Source: Lunularia cruciata (taxonomy: Eukaryota; Streptophyta; Marchantiopsida; Lunulariales; Lunulariaceae). Taken from it: a stretch of 64,000 nt of DNA. Both the position numbers and the translations under genes were made by a program. The stretch is from contig OX419755.1 of NCBI GenBank assembly GCA_948567375.1, forward strand, positions 65,104,944 through 65,168,943, written 5' to 3'. A model generated the notes under the pieces. The model worked only from the letters and a program-made list of their open reading frames with translations. It made no database searches and was not told where the DNA came from. The stretch's first letter is position 1. Each line of letters starts with the position of its first letter. Below, one piece after another: positions 23,001 through 34,850 of this stretch.

Positions 23001-23935
23001 TTGACAATGTCTTCAAGCATATAGAATGCCTTGTGTACTCATCTCCAATTGTGATCCTCAATTCACCAGAAAATGTTTGCAAGCACTCTTCTAGATACTC
23101 AACACCAAACTTGTTTTGTCTATGATTATCATCCACAAATTGATGGACAAACCAAACATGAAAATCACACCTTGGATGATATGTTTCATGCCTTTGTCAA
23201 GGTTCATCATACCAATTGGGGTGAATATCTTGTAGTTGTTGACTTTGCTTACAATAATTCCAAACAAGCAAGTACCAAATTCTCTCCCTTCTTCCTTAAT
23301 TTTGGCCATGACCCACTTGTTTTAAATTCCTTTTTGTTCCTCCTCCATCTCATGTTCCTCATACTTCTACATTCTTGACCATAATATCCCAATCCCTACA
23401 ACAAGCAAAACTCATTTCCTTGTTGCTCAAAATAGTCAAAAACAATATGTTGACCAACATTGTCATGATCTCACCTTTCAACTCGGTGATAAGATCATGC
23501 TTTCTTCTAGTAACCTACCCCTCCCTCTTGATACCCAAGTCCAAAAACTTACTCCTAATTGGATAGGTCCATTTGATGTCACCTAAATCATTTCTCTTGT
23601 TACATATCAACTTCCCTTGCCTTGTCCAAATCCACCATGTCTTTCATGTTTCCAAGTTGAAACCTTTTGTTTCTAGTCCATCTTCCTTTTCCTCTCATGT
23701 CCAATCTCCTTTCCTCCTATCCCTATCAACGATCATGAGGAGTATGAAATTGATCATATTCTTGCACATCACCACATACAATGTGGCCACCAACAACATA
23801 TGGAGTACAAAGTCCTTTGGAAAGGGTATCCCCTTCATGATGCCACTTGGGAGCTTCTTTCTCATTTCCATAATGCACAAATGCAATCCAAGAATTTGAA
23901 GTCTCCATGGTGACAAGGACATCACCAACTAGTTG
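20040..23935 (+). pseudogene. Element 2 gag-pol with chromodomain, decayed
   Basis: Gag runs about 20040-20500 (RYILMASSQLDGVAKLWW) with a damaged zinc knuckle near 20635 (YCQIGYYIAKC). Protease is 20725-21110 (ILVDFGSLEN, where the active-site Ser/Thr is Phe). A triplicated 72-bp junction repeat follows (21220-21435). RT resumes only at QLSGVKYFSKLDL, so its N-terminal motifs are deleted; the usual FLDD catalytic motif is FLGD (near 21658). RNase H is 21790-22250, integrase 22413-23330 (including DLITSLPK and HPQIDGQTKHENHT), chromodomain about 23725-23900 (HEEYEIDHILAH, WKGYPLHDATWE). Frameshifts and stops throughout make it non-functional. Confidence 0.88.
21220..21435 (+). repeat. Three 72-bp tandem repeats spanning a deletion junction
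   Basis: Units start at 21220, 21292 and 21364, each beginning TGGAAA. Each joins the protease-RT spacer (reading FINKxATxEQALEEDKP) to CCTTGCCTCAAATTGATGAC. The latter is the RT segment that reads LPQIDD in the undeleted sister element 1 (about 13780). The deletion of roughly 450 bp therefore came first and the junction was then amplified. Confidence 0.85.
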
Positions 23936-23945
23936 TAGAGGAATA

Positions 23946-24396
23946 TGTAACAATATGAAGTTTATTGATGAGTTAATTGAGACTAATGAAATAGCAAATA
24001 TGCTATATTAGCCCAAGAATGATAAGAATACTAGGAGTATCTAGGAAGCTACTTGGTACCTTCCAAGTATTGGGCAATGTGCATACTAAGTGGTGACTTC
24101 TAGGAGGAAGCTTCTCTGGAAGTTTTGTGGCTAGCTTAGCTTGCATGCCAAGTAGGTGGTTTCTTGAAGACAATTTCTTGGTAAACTTTCCAACTAGCTT
24201 AGCTTAGATGCCAAGTAGACGACTTCTAGAAAGAAGCTTCTTGGTTAGCTTAGCTTGCACTCTAAGAAAGCAGCTTTTATAAAACTTCTTGAGAAGCTTC
24301 TCAAGAGCTTTGTATGCTTTCCTATAAGTACCAAAGCCTAACGTGATCTTTTACTCTGATCTTCCATTCTCCTATTTCTCTCCTTGGTCTTTTACA
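23946..24396 (+). repeat. 3' LTR of element 2
   Basis: This 451-bp copy of the 19089-19599 LTR has lost part of the 3' promoter region: TATAAGTA replaces TATAAATA, and a segment after it is missing. Confidence 0.9.
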
Positions 24397-24401
24397 ATCT
24401 A

Positions 24402-25449
24402 TTATTCATCACTTTTATCTTAACAAGAGTGAAGTTGTTAATAGATTGAGTGTTATATTTTATCCAATACATTATTATAATACACTCATACTTATGGGTA
24501 ATTTAAGAACCATCAAAATGATTTAAATTTGACTTATTCTTTTAGCATGTAGAATATATTAATAGCAAACTATAGAAAGTGTCAAAAAGTACTTGAAATA
24601 AATCTTTAAAATAAAAAGGAATCTAAAATGATCATATTATGAAATTCATTCCAATGTATAGATCTTATAATAATTCATCAATAATACTTAATTGTCATGA
24701 TGAGTGGGATATCATAATAGCTCAATAAGGTGAGATGATGATAATCTTGAAGCTAAACACCACACTAAATATATATAACTTTGACTATACCTTGGTGATT
24801 TTGTGCTTAATTCCTTATATTTTATAAATCAAGAAAAATCCATAGTTGCAATAGCAATGGTATGTCTGTTAATGTTGCAATTGTGACTTAGTGTTTACAA
24901 AATGCTAGTAAAATTGGTAAGATTAGGTTGTTCCTTGAGGATGTAAGTTGCAAATGATTGAAAGTGAAGAAAAATATCAATATGTTCTAATTTTATTATT
25001 ATTTCCTATTTGACTAATATATTCCCAAAAGAGTATATTGTAACCCTTGGAGCACACTCCAAAAGAGAAAACTAAATATCACTTTCACTACAAGTAGATT
25101 CTAAATTAATCTTGAAGGTGATTCACTTCAACCCCAAAGAGTTTGACTCCAAAGGTTGCAAACTTCTCTTCTTAGAAGATATAACTCCAAAGGTGTCTTT
25201 GCATTGGCCAAATATCTCCACCTTTTGATTTTTTGGTACTCTCAATGCTTTGAATCAAACTTGACTCCTCAATACATTAATTCATTCCTTTAGATCCCTA
25301 AGAATTCACGCATTTTGATCAAGCACAAGCATTGAACTATCCTTGCTAGGAGTGAACTTTTTAGAAGATTGTATATCATTTGAAAAATGGTCCCTCTTTT
25401 TCTCTTGTGCTAAACACTTCAAGTTAAGACCTTTGGAGTTTGAGCATTC
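24402..25449. other. AT-rich intergenic DNA, nothing recognised
   Basis: No open frame with a family motif, no LTR ends and no RNA gene. It lies downstream, in minus-strand sense, of the gag fragment at 25450-27010, but I see no protease or RT motif in it. Confidence 0.4.
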
Positions 25450-27010
25450 TCCTTTCTAATACTTTTCTCTCCACCACATCTATGGATGCTATCCACTTAC
25501 CTTTATTTTTCATAGGAGGTACTTGGGCTTCACCACCTCCCTCCTTCTCTCTATTTGCCTCCTCATAACCCATTCCTCAATGATATGTGGAATTTAGACA
25601 ATTGTTTTGGATGTGATGTCTATCTTTATACCCAAAACAATTTCTATCATTGAAATTGCTAGTTGTTTGGCCTCCTCTGTATGGATCGTTTCCATAACCC
25701 ATAGGCCCTTTCCCAAAAAATTTGTCCACCTCTCCCCATAGTTGCACTACATTGTCTTGAGATCTGCAAGCTGCTCCATGATAGTTTGAAAGGGATCTTT
25801 TGGCCAAACAGCAAGAATGTGAGTAGCTACAATTTGTGGTGCCACCCTTGCCACCAAAGTATCAGAAGTCCCACCATACTTTTAGACTTGTGAAAGATGC
25901 AAAACCTCTTTCACCACCAAATCAATCTCATCTCCTTCCAAACTCTCTTCCATACCAACTACAATCTTGATAGCTTCTATCTTAGAAGAAGGCTTCTCAT
26001 ATCTTACCTTGCTTTTAATTTATGGTTTCAACCCTCCTACAAAATTCTTGGTGAGAATAGCTCCTATCACAATCATGGTAGTCTCCATATCATCTCTACT
26101 CTTCCTCAACATGCAAAACCTAGACTCTAACTTCTCCACTCTTTCTATATTGACTCTCACTTTCTCTCCATCTCATTGCTTGAGGAACGTAACCTCATGC
26201 ATCAATCTCTCATAACTTTCATCTAAAAGAAGTTTCTCAATGAATGTTATGTCAAACTCTCCCAAGACTCCTCTTGCACATCTCTCCTTTTTGTTTTGGT
26301 ATTCTTACTAATACCATGTAAGAGTTGCATACTCAAAGAAATAGGTAGTAATGAGTCCCACTCATTCTTCCTCTTCTCATTTTTTCTTATGCAAAACTTC
26401 TTGAAATCTCTCACAAAAGCCTCCACATCCTCTCCATTCTTGCCAAAGAAAACCAGAATTTTCACCATCTTAGCCTTTTACTACCTTTCTCTTCTTTCTA
26501 CTTTTTATCTATTTCTCTCTCACCCTTTAACTAATAGAGTGTATATATATGACTAGCACCATTTGAGAGTAATCCACTCTAAGTAGTACAAAGGGTTCAA
26601 ATTTCTGCATGGTTTCTATGGCATGATCCAAAGATGCAAATTAAGTGAACTCTCATGGATATTTTATCCATCAATTGAAAGATTATCTCTGTCACTAATC
26701 TTGAGAACTTTTTGATGAATGTGGTAGTTTCTCTACAGAGGTACTATGATTATCTCCAAGATCCTTCACCAAGATCTCCAACAATGTTACTACTACTTTA
26801 TACTCATAGCACTTTGGAAGTCCTACTCCACAAACCTCACACAACTTCTTGGTCCTAGATCTCCTTCCTCTCAATCTTGGTGAAGAAGGTCCAATATGCA
26901 ATCCCAAGTCAAGTAAGCCTCTCTTTTCTCTCAATCTCTTGCTCTCAAGACTCAAAAACATGAACTTGTCTTTTTTACCTTCTCTCCACATAAGAAGCAC
27001 TTAGAATCAC
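25450..27010 (-). pseudogene. Retrotransposon gag fragment (gypsy type), no pol
   Basis: Minus-strand pieces read as a gag polyprotein: CEVCGVGLPKCYEYKVV (27000-26695), FFGKNGEDVEAFVRDFKKFC (26468-26247), then a stretch with KSKVRYEKPSSKIEAI, and a zinc knuckle CFGYKDRHHIQNNC (25807-25577), in which the second Cys of the CCHC box is Tyr. It is split by frameshifts. No protease, RT or integrase follows before element 2, and none is seen past it. It is either a truncated copy or a non-autonomous element. It differs in sequence from the gags of the other families here. Confidence 0.6.
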
Positions 27011-28024
27011 TCTTTCTTCCAAATGGTGATGGTCTTTGACTCCTCTCAACATTTTCTTCAAATTCTACTCCAAAATCTCTTTTTTCTCCAAATCAGCCAC
27101 TATTATCACTTCAACCCCTTGAGAAACCTTATATAACCTTAATTTCCACTCATGATGGTTCTCCATGCTCCCAAGATGAGTCTAAACACTCAAATATGCT
27201 TTTGGTCAAACCTACACTCAACATTTATGAGAACTTAACTCTCCTGAAATGACCTCTCTTCACAATGTCAACCAATTCTCTCAACTTATAACTCTCAAAC
27301 CTTTGAATTTTTTCTCACTTGATCAGCACCCTAGGTTGTCCTCCCTTCTAAAATATCAGCCCTTTTCATTGATCCACTTAGCCTAGGCATCTTTCTATTT
27401 AGTCCACATCTTACAAATTTGGTCTAAAAACCACCTCTCCTCACTTCTAGAAATTCATAACTTCATATGCAACAATGATCTCTCCCTAATTCTTGCACCA
27501 AAAGGTAGGATATCTTGCACTAAATTTTCTTAGAGAGTTTCAAAATAATCCAATGAAAAATGAAGACATGGAAAACTCTATATAAAATTTTAGAGAGCAT
27601 GTAGTTTGTGATAATATTTACCCTACTACCTTCAAAAAATTATAGCTTAATGTGTGTAGCAACCCTTACAATAACTTTAAGTGTTCTAATTAAAAGATAA
27701 TCCAAGCTATCTTTTATGAAATTTCAAATCTAGATCTCAACCTTGAGGTTTTGCCCAAAATCCACATAATCCCTAAAATTTGCAATCCACCTCACACAAT
27801 CTCTCCAAATCCTCTCATATGTATAGCATATATAATATCACCGCAAATACATGAGTTAAACTATAGGGTATAAAAATAGGTCCAAGTTCTCTAACATAAG
27901 TTTAGCCTTCTCCTTCCCTAATGTTCTCTCCAATTGAGCTCTTATAGCTTCCTCATGCTTAATATAGAATTGTATGAAAAGCATTATCTTGCCTTCTAGT
28001 GAGGTCCCAACAACAAAACCAAAA
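27011..28024. other. Probable remnant upstream of the gag fragment
   Basis: No gene recognised. A minus-strand open frame at 28047-27856 (containing HEEAIRAQLERTLGKEKAKL) could be leader or gag sequence of the same dead element, but it matches no family I know. Confidence 0.3.
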
Positions 28025-28230
28025 ATGTGAGCTAGCATATCTCTCACTCAAGATGAACCTTTGATGGTTACTAAGAAAGCACACTATAGACTAAGAAGAC
28101 AAGGAACCCCAACTCCATCACACTCTTCCAAGGCTAGAACTCCAAGGCACCTCCAAGACTCAAGACATTGCTCATTGGAGAACTCAATGAGAGAGATTAG
28201 TTGCAAATGAAAGTATGATGAGAACCTTCT
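28025..28230. repeat. Dispersed repeat, copy 1
   Basis: It shares TCAAGATGAACCTTTGATGG, CTCCAAGGCTA/AGGCACCTC-type strings and AACTCAATGAGAGAGAT with 34015-34215, in the same orientation about 6 kb apart. It may be an LTR or leader piece of the gag-fragment family; ends are not defined. Confidence 0.55.
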
Positions 28231-28724
28231 CATCCCTAGTTTATATAATTATAAAAAATTAAAACACCAAAGTTACTAATTATTGAAGTAACTCAAGTTA
28301 CTAGGTTAAAAGTCAAATAAAGTAAAATAATCTAAAGGAATATCCAAGCACATGGGATTATTCTCATGAGTAGGTGGCCTTATCCTTATCTGCCAGCTAA
28401 GTCAAGGATTCCTTCACATGGGCTATCCTTGGACTATAGAAAAATTATACACCAACAAGGCTTGTGGGCTCAAGAGTTTTCAACTCTTTCCTCAAAGTCA
28501 AATAATTAGGAATAATACCAAGTCAATATATTATAAGAAAAAAAAGTAGTGCTCACTCTTTCTCCTTCCTCTAGAATAGGGTCAATTTTATCTTAGCTAG
28601 GACTAACTCTAGCTAATCATGACTAATGTAGAAGCTTAGCTAAACTCTATATAGATAATATTTCTCCACCACTTGCAATACCAAAGTTAATATTCTTATA
28701 GAGTATACATGCACCAATGGGTGT
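28231..28724. other. AT-rich intergenic DNA, nothing recognised
   Basis: No open frame of note and no repeat ends. It separates the dispersed repeat from the family Z fragment. Confidence 0.3.
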
Positions 28725-30392
28725 TATAAGCCTTTGTATGCCCCATAAATCTTATCCATGTTCCATAACAATGATGTAGACACACAAGGTGCAATCTCAA
28801 CTAAATCAACTCCTATATCAAACTCCAAATCAGAGTCCATCTCTTCTCGCATTGAGACTTGAGATATAAGTTGATATTGAGCACCACTTTGTGCAAATCC
28901 ATTATATATTATGGCAATATCTCCTCTAGAATCCCAAAAGAACTCTGTTGTGACAATGTAACTCAAATCACAACCGCAACCACCACAAGTACTCTACCAA
29001 GGATCACCACCAAGTGCTACTCCCAACTAAACACCACTCATTAATATAACTCTAACTATGACAACTACACTAAAGGAAAGAGGACTTGTAACCTACCATC
29101 ACAACATGCACTCTCATAGTCTGCAAGTCCTCACTTCTTGTCAACATAGGTGGTCTAACTAGTCATCACTCTAGTCTCACTACCAAGAGCATACTAGAGC
29201 AAAAACGCTCTAAAGTAAAGGCATCTCACACAAATACTATGCACAAACAAGAAGTAGAATATGGAAGAAGTCCAATGACAAGAAGTCTAAACAAAAACTC
29301 TTTATCACATAAATCAATGTCAAATTGACTCTATCACCATTTAGCATTTGACATAATAGGAGTGTGTGTCTATTCCTAAGCTACCAAGATCACCAAGGAT
29401 GGGATCAAACTACCTCTTCTAGCTAAAGTTACATGTGTATGTATCAATCATTAAGACAATAAGTGAGGATGGACCGATCGGCTAGGGCACCAATCTAGAA
29501 ACTAGAGATTTGGGGTTCAAACCTTATTACACAATCTAGAAAGGTGGGTAGATTTTTCCAAATGATGACCAAAAACCACCAAACACTCGTTTAAATTGGT
29601 TAGTCTCATGCCAACAAGCTAGCTAGTTGGCAAATCCCTAATTCCAAGGAATGGATTCCCAAATCTACTTCCAATTTTGGTTCTCAAGTCCAATTCACAA
29701 GGCCTCCAATTTCTCTCTCTTGCCCTCAAATTGATCCACTAACTCAAGATTGAACTCAATTCTAAGAAATTTGAGCAGCATTTCCCCACATCGTCTACCT
29801 CATTGCCAAATCTACATCAGCTCAAATAAGGCTTCCATATACAATCACTCTCAAGGAAATCTAAGATCATGATTAAATGTACAAACAATCTGCCAAGTTT
29901 GGAGATACCACCAATGCCTTCAATCGTTGCACCCAATTTTCCCTTGATTCTCACTTCTTTGATATAATCAGTTCACTCTTCCATGCAAATCACACTCAAA
30001 TCAACTTTCAACTTGATCTTCCACTCAACAATCGGCCAACAAATTGGGTATTGATTATAGTCAAGCCACACTTATTCTAGCTAAGAGACTCCAAGTGATG
30101 CTCATTGGCCTTTGTCCACCATAGCACTCAAAGGCTCAACTAATTTAGATAACTGAGCTCTCTAGAGCTAGATTTCAAAAGTATACCCCTCTGCTTGACC
30201 TAGGTCTTTAGTCCTAACGGTGCCGCTAATTACACATCTAATGGTGCAAATGGTATTTCCCACCATGTGATCAATAGCCCTAATATGAAATTTGGCTGTC
30301 ATCAAGTAGTCCATGAGCAACTACCAAAATAACTAGGATTTCCAACACTACCACTCTAGCATCTGAGCAAACTAGCTTTGGTGTTACAAATA
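28725..30392 (-). mobile_element. Family Z gypsy fragment: LTR/leader plus start of gag
   Basis: Minus-strand sequence collinear with 43807-45700 (element 3). It starts at TGTAACACCAAAGC (about 30392), passes the tRNA-like stretch, and ends in a gag start read as EMDSDLEFDIGVDLVEIA...LLWNMDKIYGAYKG, whose counterpart in element 3 reads ELEFDTRADSIESA...LLWDMDEFYGASKG. Homology stops near 28725, so the rest of the element is lost. No partner LTR or target duplication is found. Confidence 0.7.
29463..29532 (+). other. tRNA-like stretch with box A and box B (family Z leader, copy 1)
   Basis: A box-A-like string TGGACCGATCGGCTAGGG (29470-29487) and a box-B-like GGTTCAAACC (29514-29523) lie at tRNA spacing, on the strand opposite to the retroelement. 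AATCT/AGATT can form an anticodon-like stem, but the loop is too long and the acceptor ends do not pair well. It is not a functional tRNA gene. A tRNA-derived SINE or a captured tRNA is possible. Confidence 0.45.
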
Positions 30393-30856
30393 TTATGACA
30401 ACCTTCTTAAATTATCATAGTTAAAATCAATTCAAAGTGAGAATACCTCCAAATTCTATTCAAAATAGTAACAACTTAAAAAGATATAGTAATTTACCAT
30501 AAGAATTACCATAATAATTTTTAATAATTTTTTGAATTTTATCATATATAAGATACTTTAGAAAGTAGCTAAGAAGTTTCACAAAGAAGTAATTATACGT
30601 TGTACATGAGTCTTCCTAGGAATTCAGCTGGCTAGTAAGGTAATTGTGAACAATCATAATCAAGGTAATTATGAATAATCATTATAAGACATTAATAAAA
30701 TTTTCTAGAGATTGAGTAGCTTGGCAAAGAAGTTAAGTGCTGACTTTGCTAAGGAGCAAGTCTATATCCATCTCAAGTATACATACAAAGGTCATATGCC
30801 ATCTTCAATATTTGAAGTTCATTCTTTCACTTCTTGTTGTGTCTCTTTTTCCTATC
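30393..30856. other. AT-rich intergenic DNA, nothing recognised
   Basis: No gene, repeat end or RNA motif recognised between the family Z fragment and the family X solo LTR. Confidence 0.3.
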
Positions 30857-31030
30857 CTACCCAAAGTTTGGGTTTTTTGTGTTATTTTTTGTAATACTCT
30901 GAGGACAAGAGAAATCTCCAAGAGAGATACAAGAGAGAAAATCCTACCCAAAGTTTGGGTTTTTTATGTTATTATTTGTAATACTCTGAGGACTAGAGAA
31001 CTCTCCAAGAGAGATACAAGAGAGAAAATA
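30857..31030. repeat. 87-bp tandem duplication across an LTR/host junction
   Basis: Copies start at 30857 and 30944, both with CTACCCAAAGTTTGGGTTTT. Each holds about 33 bp of flanking DNA followed by the first 54 bp of the family X LTR (TGTAATACTCTGAGGAC). The duplication therefore happened after the LTR had inserted. Confidence 0.85.
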
Positions 31031-31573
31031 CAAGTTTCACACTCAATACTTCGATGCCCCAAAGGAGCACCTTCTCTTTATTATGTAGCAAAGAGGATCC
31101 TCTCAAAGGAAACTCCACCCTTGGATCAGATACATGGATTGGTGACTTGTCAGCGAGCTCCATCCTTAGATTAGTTGTTTGGATGGGTGACATGTCAGTC
31201 CTTGTCCTATCTAGTTAGTCGAATGGGGTTTGACCAAAGGAATCTTTAGGGAATCTTCCTATAGGGAGCTTAGAATCATATGGGTGAGGTACCCTTGGAA
31301 AGCTCTCAATGAGACAAATCATAGGGGGAGAAGGCAAGTCTTTTTCCCCTGAGGAGAAGAATATTTCTATTTTTGAGGCTTAATTCATCCGTTTAGGCCT
31401 CTGAAATGGGCTCTAAAGTTTTCAAACTATATTTGACTTCTGCCCTAATAGTAGATGTACTATTTTGGTGACACCCTTGTTTGATCTTCCTAGCCCCTTG
31501 TACATAACATCCTTCCAGATGTTACTAGCCCAATTTTCACCTCCAAATAATATGTCTAGCTACTTGTATTACA
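30977..31573 (-). mobile_element. Solo LTR of family X, old short form
   Basis: Runs TGTAATACTCTGAGG to TTGTATTACA and matches the family X LTRs at 52946, 58805 and 61796, including CACCTTCTCTTTATTAT and TTCATCCGTTTAGGCCTC. At 597 bp it has only one copy of the 3' block that is doubled in the roughly 740-bp LTRs. Flanks TTATT (before) and GTATT (after) could be a degraded target duplication. No internal sequence remains. Confidence 0.8.
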
Positions 31574-34014
31574 GTATTAGAGTAGGAATGATATAGATTG
31601 ATTTTATAGTACTCTTGAATAACCATCTCTAAATTGTTTGTATTTTGCATTTATATGATGTTCAATTACCATTTCAATCAATTAATAATGCTTTATTTTT
31701 GTTAGACCATGGATAATATCCTATTATGTGATAAGCCTTTGGTGCTTTATATTGTCCATGTGGCCAAAGATAGAAATGAGGTATTTGTACTTTAACACAG
31801 ATTTTCATTCTCTTTACTTTTATAGGAATATTCATAGAAAAATAATAAATAACCTTACAATTAAGGCAACATGATAATAAATTGAGTATCTCACTCAAGT
31901 GTTTGAGTACATTGTTCAATCATAACAAGTACATAATGTATTATTTTAGGAAGAACAAGATTTTATCTATGTTTCAAAACCAAACCCATCATAAATAGAT
32001 CTATAAGTGGAGTGTAGAAATTTATATTTGATCCAAACCAATACTTTAATGCCATTGACATGTTGGTCACCAGAATTTTTTTGATGCAAGTCAATATAAA
32101 AGGCAATGCAAAATCTTAATAGAGCTATAAAGTGAAGCACATATAATATGGTCTTATTTCCCTAATTAGTTTGTGAGAAGAGTTACAAGCACTAACATCT
32201 TAATTCTTAATCATCAATGTAACAAAAGTACTACAAAATTGCTTTACAAAGTTGAAATAGTTTTTTTTAGTAAAGACTTATGTACTTCAATTCTAGAACA
32301 CACTCAAAAATATTCCAAAGGTTTATAACTACCATTAGGTTGTTTGATACATAGATCAAAATTTGTAACAAAAATGAAAATAGTCATGAATGAACCTCAC
32401 TAACAAGAAAAAATGCGCAAATAATCAAGAGATTTGACTCTCTTGTCTCTTCAACTTTGCACATCTATTACAATCAAACATCATATAAAACCATCATGTA
32501 TACGAATGACACATCTATGGAGGTTGAGCATAAACCATTTACAATTTTCAATAAGGAATGATCATATCACAATGAGTGATGCTTCCATGACCAAAAAATT
32601 TGATAAAAAGTATAAAGTATCTAGATTGCATGAGATAAAATAAAGAGCTAAATATATAAAGAATCCAATAGATAAAATCTAATATCTAATAAGAAGAACT
32701 GAGCAACTTCTTAGGATTACTATTAGTTTTAACGAGGTTGAAAGCTTATTGTATATAAATTTATTTTATCTTCATGGTATGATTTAAAATCATCATGATA
32801 AGATTCTTTTTGAAATGGTTGTTTAGAGAAACACATATTAATGCATTCCAATAAAGAAATTAGTAATTCTACTTTATCAAGGAAGAGATTTACTTATGAT
32901 GGCTTGTGAGAACAAAGGATTGGTTTTTAGACTTTTAATCCAACACTTCTTTAGATTGTACAAGAGTATAAAAAGTCAAAGAGATTCATATGTGTGGTGT
33001 ACACATTTATACAAAATTTATTTTCTTTATTAATTTAACTCATATTTATAAAGATAGGACATAATAATTTCTTGTTTAGGGAAGAAGGCTTCTTAGTTGA
33101 GCTTTGTTTAGAGTTGTGTTTGTGCATGCACAAGTATGAAGAGAAGAAGTAAAAATCCAAAAGCACTTTGAAGGAAAATGCCAAAGGTGTTGGGTCCTAA
33201 GAATGAGCAAAGTACAAAGTATATGAGTGAAAAGGTCTTTGTACACAAAGAACTTTGACCTAGACCTTGTTGCATCTAAAGGATGTCCATCAATTTGAAT
33301 GCACCATCACTTGGTTACAGAATTGTTGCCAATGGTTGTTCACATTCAAGGAAGATTGTTTGCATTCAACAAGGGCTTTGCATGCATGGTGAAGCACTTA
33401 TCCCCAAAAAATTTGTTTGCATGATAGGAGAGTGATTGCTCTCCAAATACTCAATCATTGAATATCTAAGATTGATAGATTTTGACCATAATTCAAGTGC
33501 ATGCTTACTCAATTTCACTTTTTGCAGCTAATTTTAGTCTCAAGCCAAATGAGCATTTAGAGGTTTCCAATCTTTGTAATCTCCATACTTGTCCTTGACT
33601 TTGCCTTCAAGATCCAATCTTCACCTTTGCCTTCACGCTCATTACTTGATGGGAAACATTATGTCGAAGCCAAACATAGAAAAAGAAACCCCAAAGTCAT
33701 TCTCCAACTCCTAAATCTCAATAAATAGGTGGTGCATTGTAAGGCCAAAGTGATCCAAAGCAAGCGTGTTGCCTTCTTGCTTTGGAATCCATAGTTGAGC
33801 ATGGCGGCCATCACCTTAGAAATTAGGCATCAAGAAGGGAAGCAATTGGAAGACCTTCAAGGCAACTTAATGGCATGGACCAAGGAACATTGGAGGAACT
33901 ATCTTGGTCTAGAGAATTTACAATTGGGTTCAATGACCATCAACACCTAAGACACCCAACCCAATGCAAAGTTCGAGAAATGCATCATTGCTTCCTTCGA
34001 GGATTTGAGAATTG
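31574..34014. other. AT-rich intergenic DNA
   Basis: No gene recognised. A 49-codon frame at 33801-33950 (+), starting MAAITLEIRHQEGKQLEDLQ, has better composition than its surroundings and lies next to the dispersed repeat. It may be a transposon remnant, and I do not call it a gene. Confidence 0.3.
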
Positions 34015-34215
34015 TGAGCCGGCATGTCTCCCACTCAAGATGAACCTTTGATGGTTATAAGGTAGCACACCATGGACTAAGAAAGCAAATACATCAAACT
34101 CCTTCACACTCCTCCAAGGCTAAAACTCCAAAGCACCTCTCATGATTTAAGTCACTTCTCACCAAAGAACTCAATGAGAGAGATGTAGTTGTAAATGAAA
34201 GATGATCAATACTTC
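34015..34215. repeat. Dispersed repeat, copy 2
   Basis: Second copy of the segment at 28025-28230, beginning near GAGCCGGCATGTCTCCCACT and ending after AACTCAATGAGAGAGATGTA. Followed by AT-rich DNA with no gene to 34850. Confidence 0.55.
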
Positions 34216-34850
34216 CTAGTACCACCAAATATCTCTTTGCAATTTTTTAAGTTTAAACTCTTCCCAAAATAACTAATCATATTTTGTATCAAGGAATAAT
34301 ACTTTAGTTACTACATATAATTGAATATAAAACATGGAAATTTGATTTTTGACTTAATTATAACTTATTTTTGTTCTATCAAGTATATTATAAGTTATCT
34401 TCCTTAAAATTTTCCTTGGATGAACTAAATAATGGGTAGATTTAGTGAAGAATCCAAATATTGAAAAATCTTTGTATTATGCATTTGAATTGAATCATAA
34501 ATTGAATCAATTAAACTCTTAATAGACAATGACTAAAAATGATATGATCATGATACTTAAGATATTCCGTATTTTAAGAGTATAATTAAACATATTTTCC
34601 TCCAAAATTGGAACAAAAATGATGGCTAGAACATACAATATATAGAATCTAGATTAAAATTTACAATCAACTTTATAATGATTGATCAGAATTATTAAAA
34701 AAAAAATCACTCTGAATTCATCTAGTCTTCAAATCTGAAACGTGAATGAGAGTTGCTACTATTTGAATGCTAGACCACTTACTTATTTCCTAAACATATA
34801 TGTCGAAATTTCTTATAATAGGGCCAATTTCCTTATGCAATGTTCAAGTC
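34216..34850. other. AT-rich DNA at the edge of the TTI2 gene island
   Basis: Nothing recognised. Base composition switches abruptly at about 34850 from AT-rich to balanced or GC-rich, marking the border between repeat-derived and gene-bearing DNA. Confidence 0.4.

Larger units (their letters stand above)
19089..24396 (+). mobile_element. Element 2: Ty3/gypsy chromovirus, same family as element 1
   Basis: LTRs 19089-19599 and 23946-24396 both run TGTAACAATATG(G/A)AG to TCTTTTACA. The 5-bp duplication ATCTA flanks both ends (19084-19088, 24397-24401). The primer site after the 5' LTR is degenerate (TGTCAGAGC at 19604-19612). Coding is on the plus strand with the element 1 order, ending in a chromodomain; AGTTGTAGAGGAATA precedes the 3' LTR. 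The element is dead (many stops and a deletion through the first RT motifs). The two LTRs differ by indels, indicating age. Confidence 0.92.

Noticed and set aside
29463-29532. Functional tRNA gene
   Set aside because: Box A and B are present but no seven-base anticodon loop or paired acceptor stem is visible.
33801-33950. Small plus-strand gene of 49 codons
   Set aside because: No family match, and it lies beside a dispersed repeat; kept only as a note in the intergenic entry.
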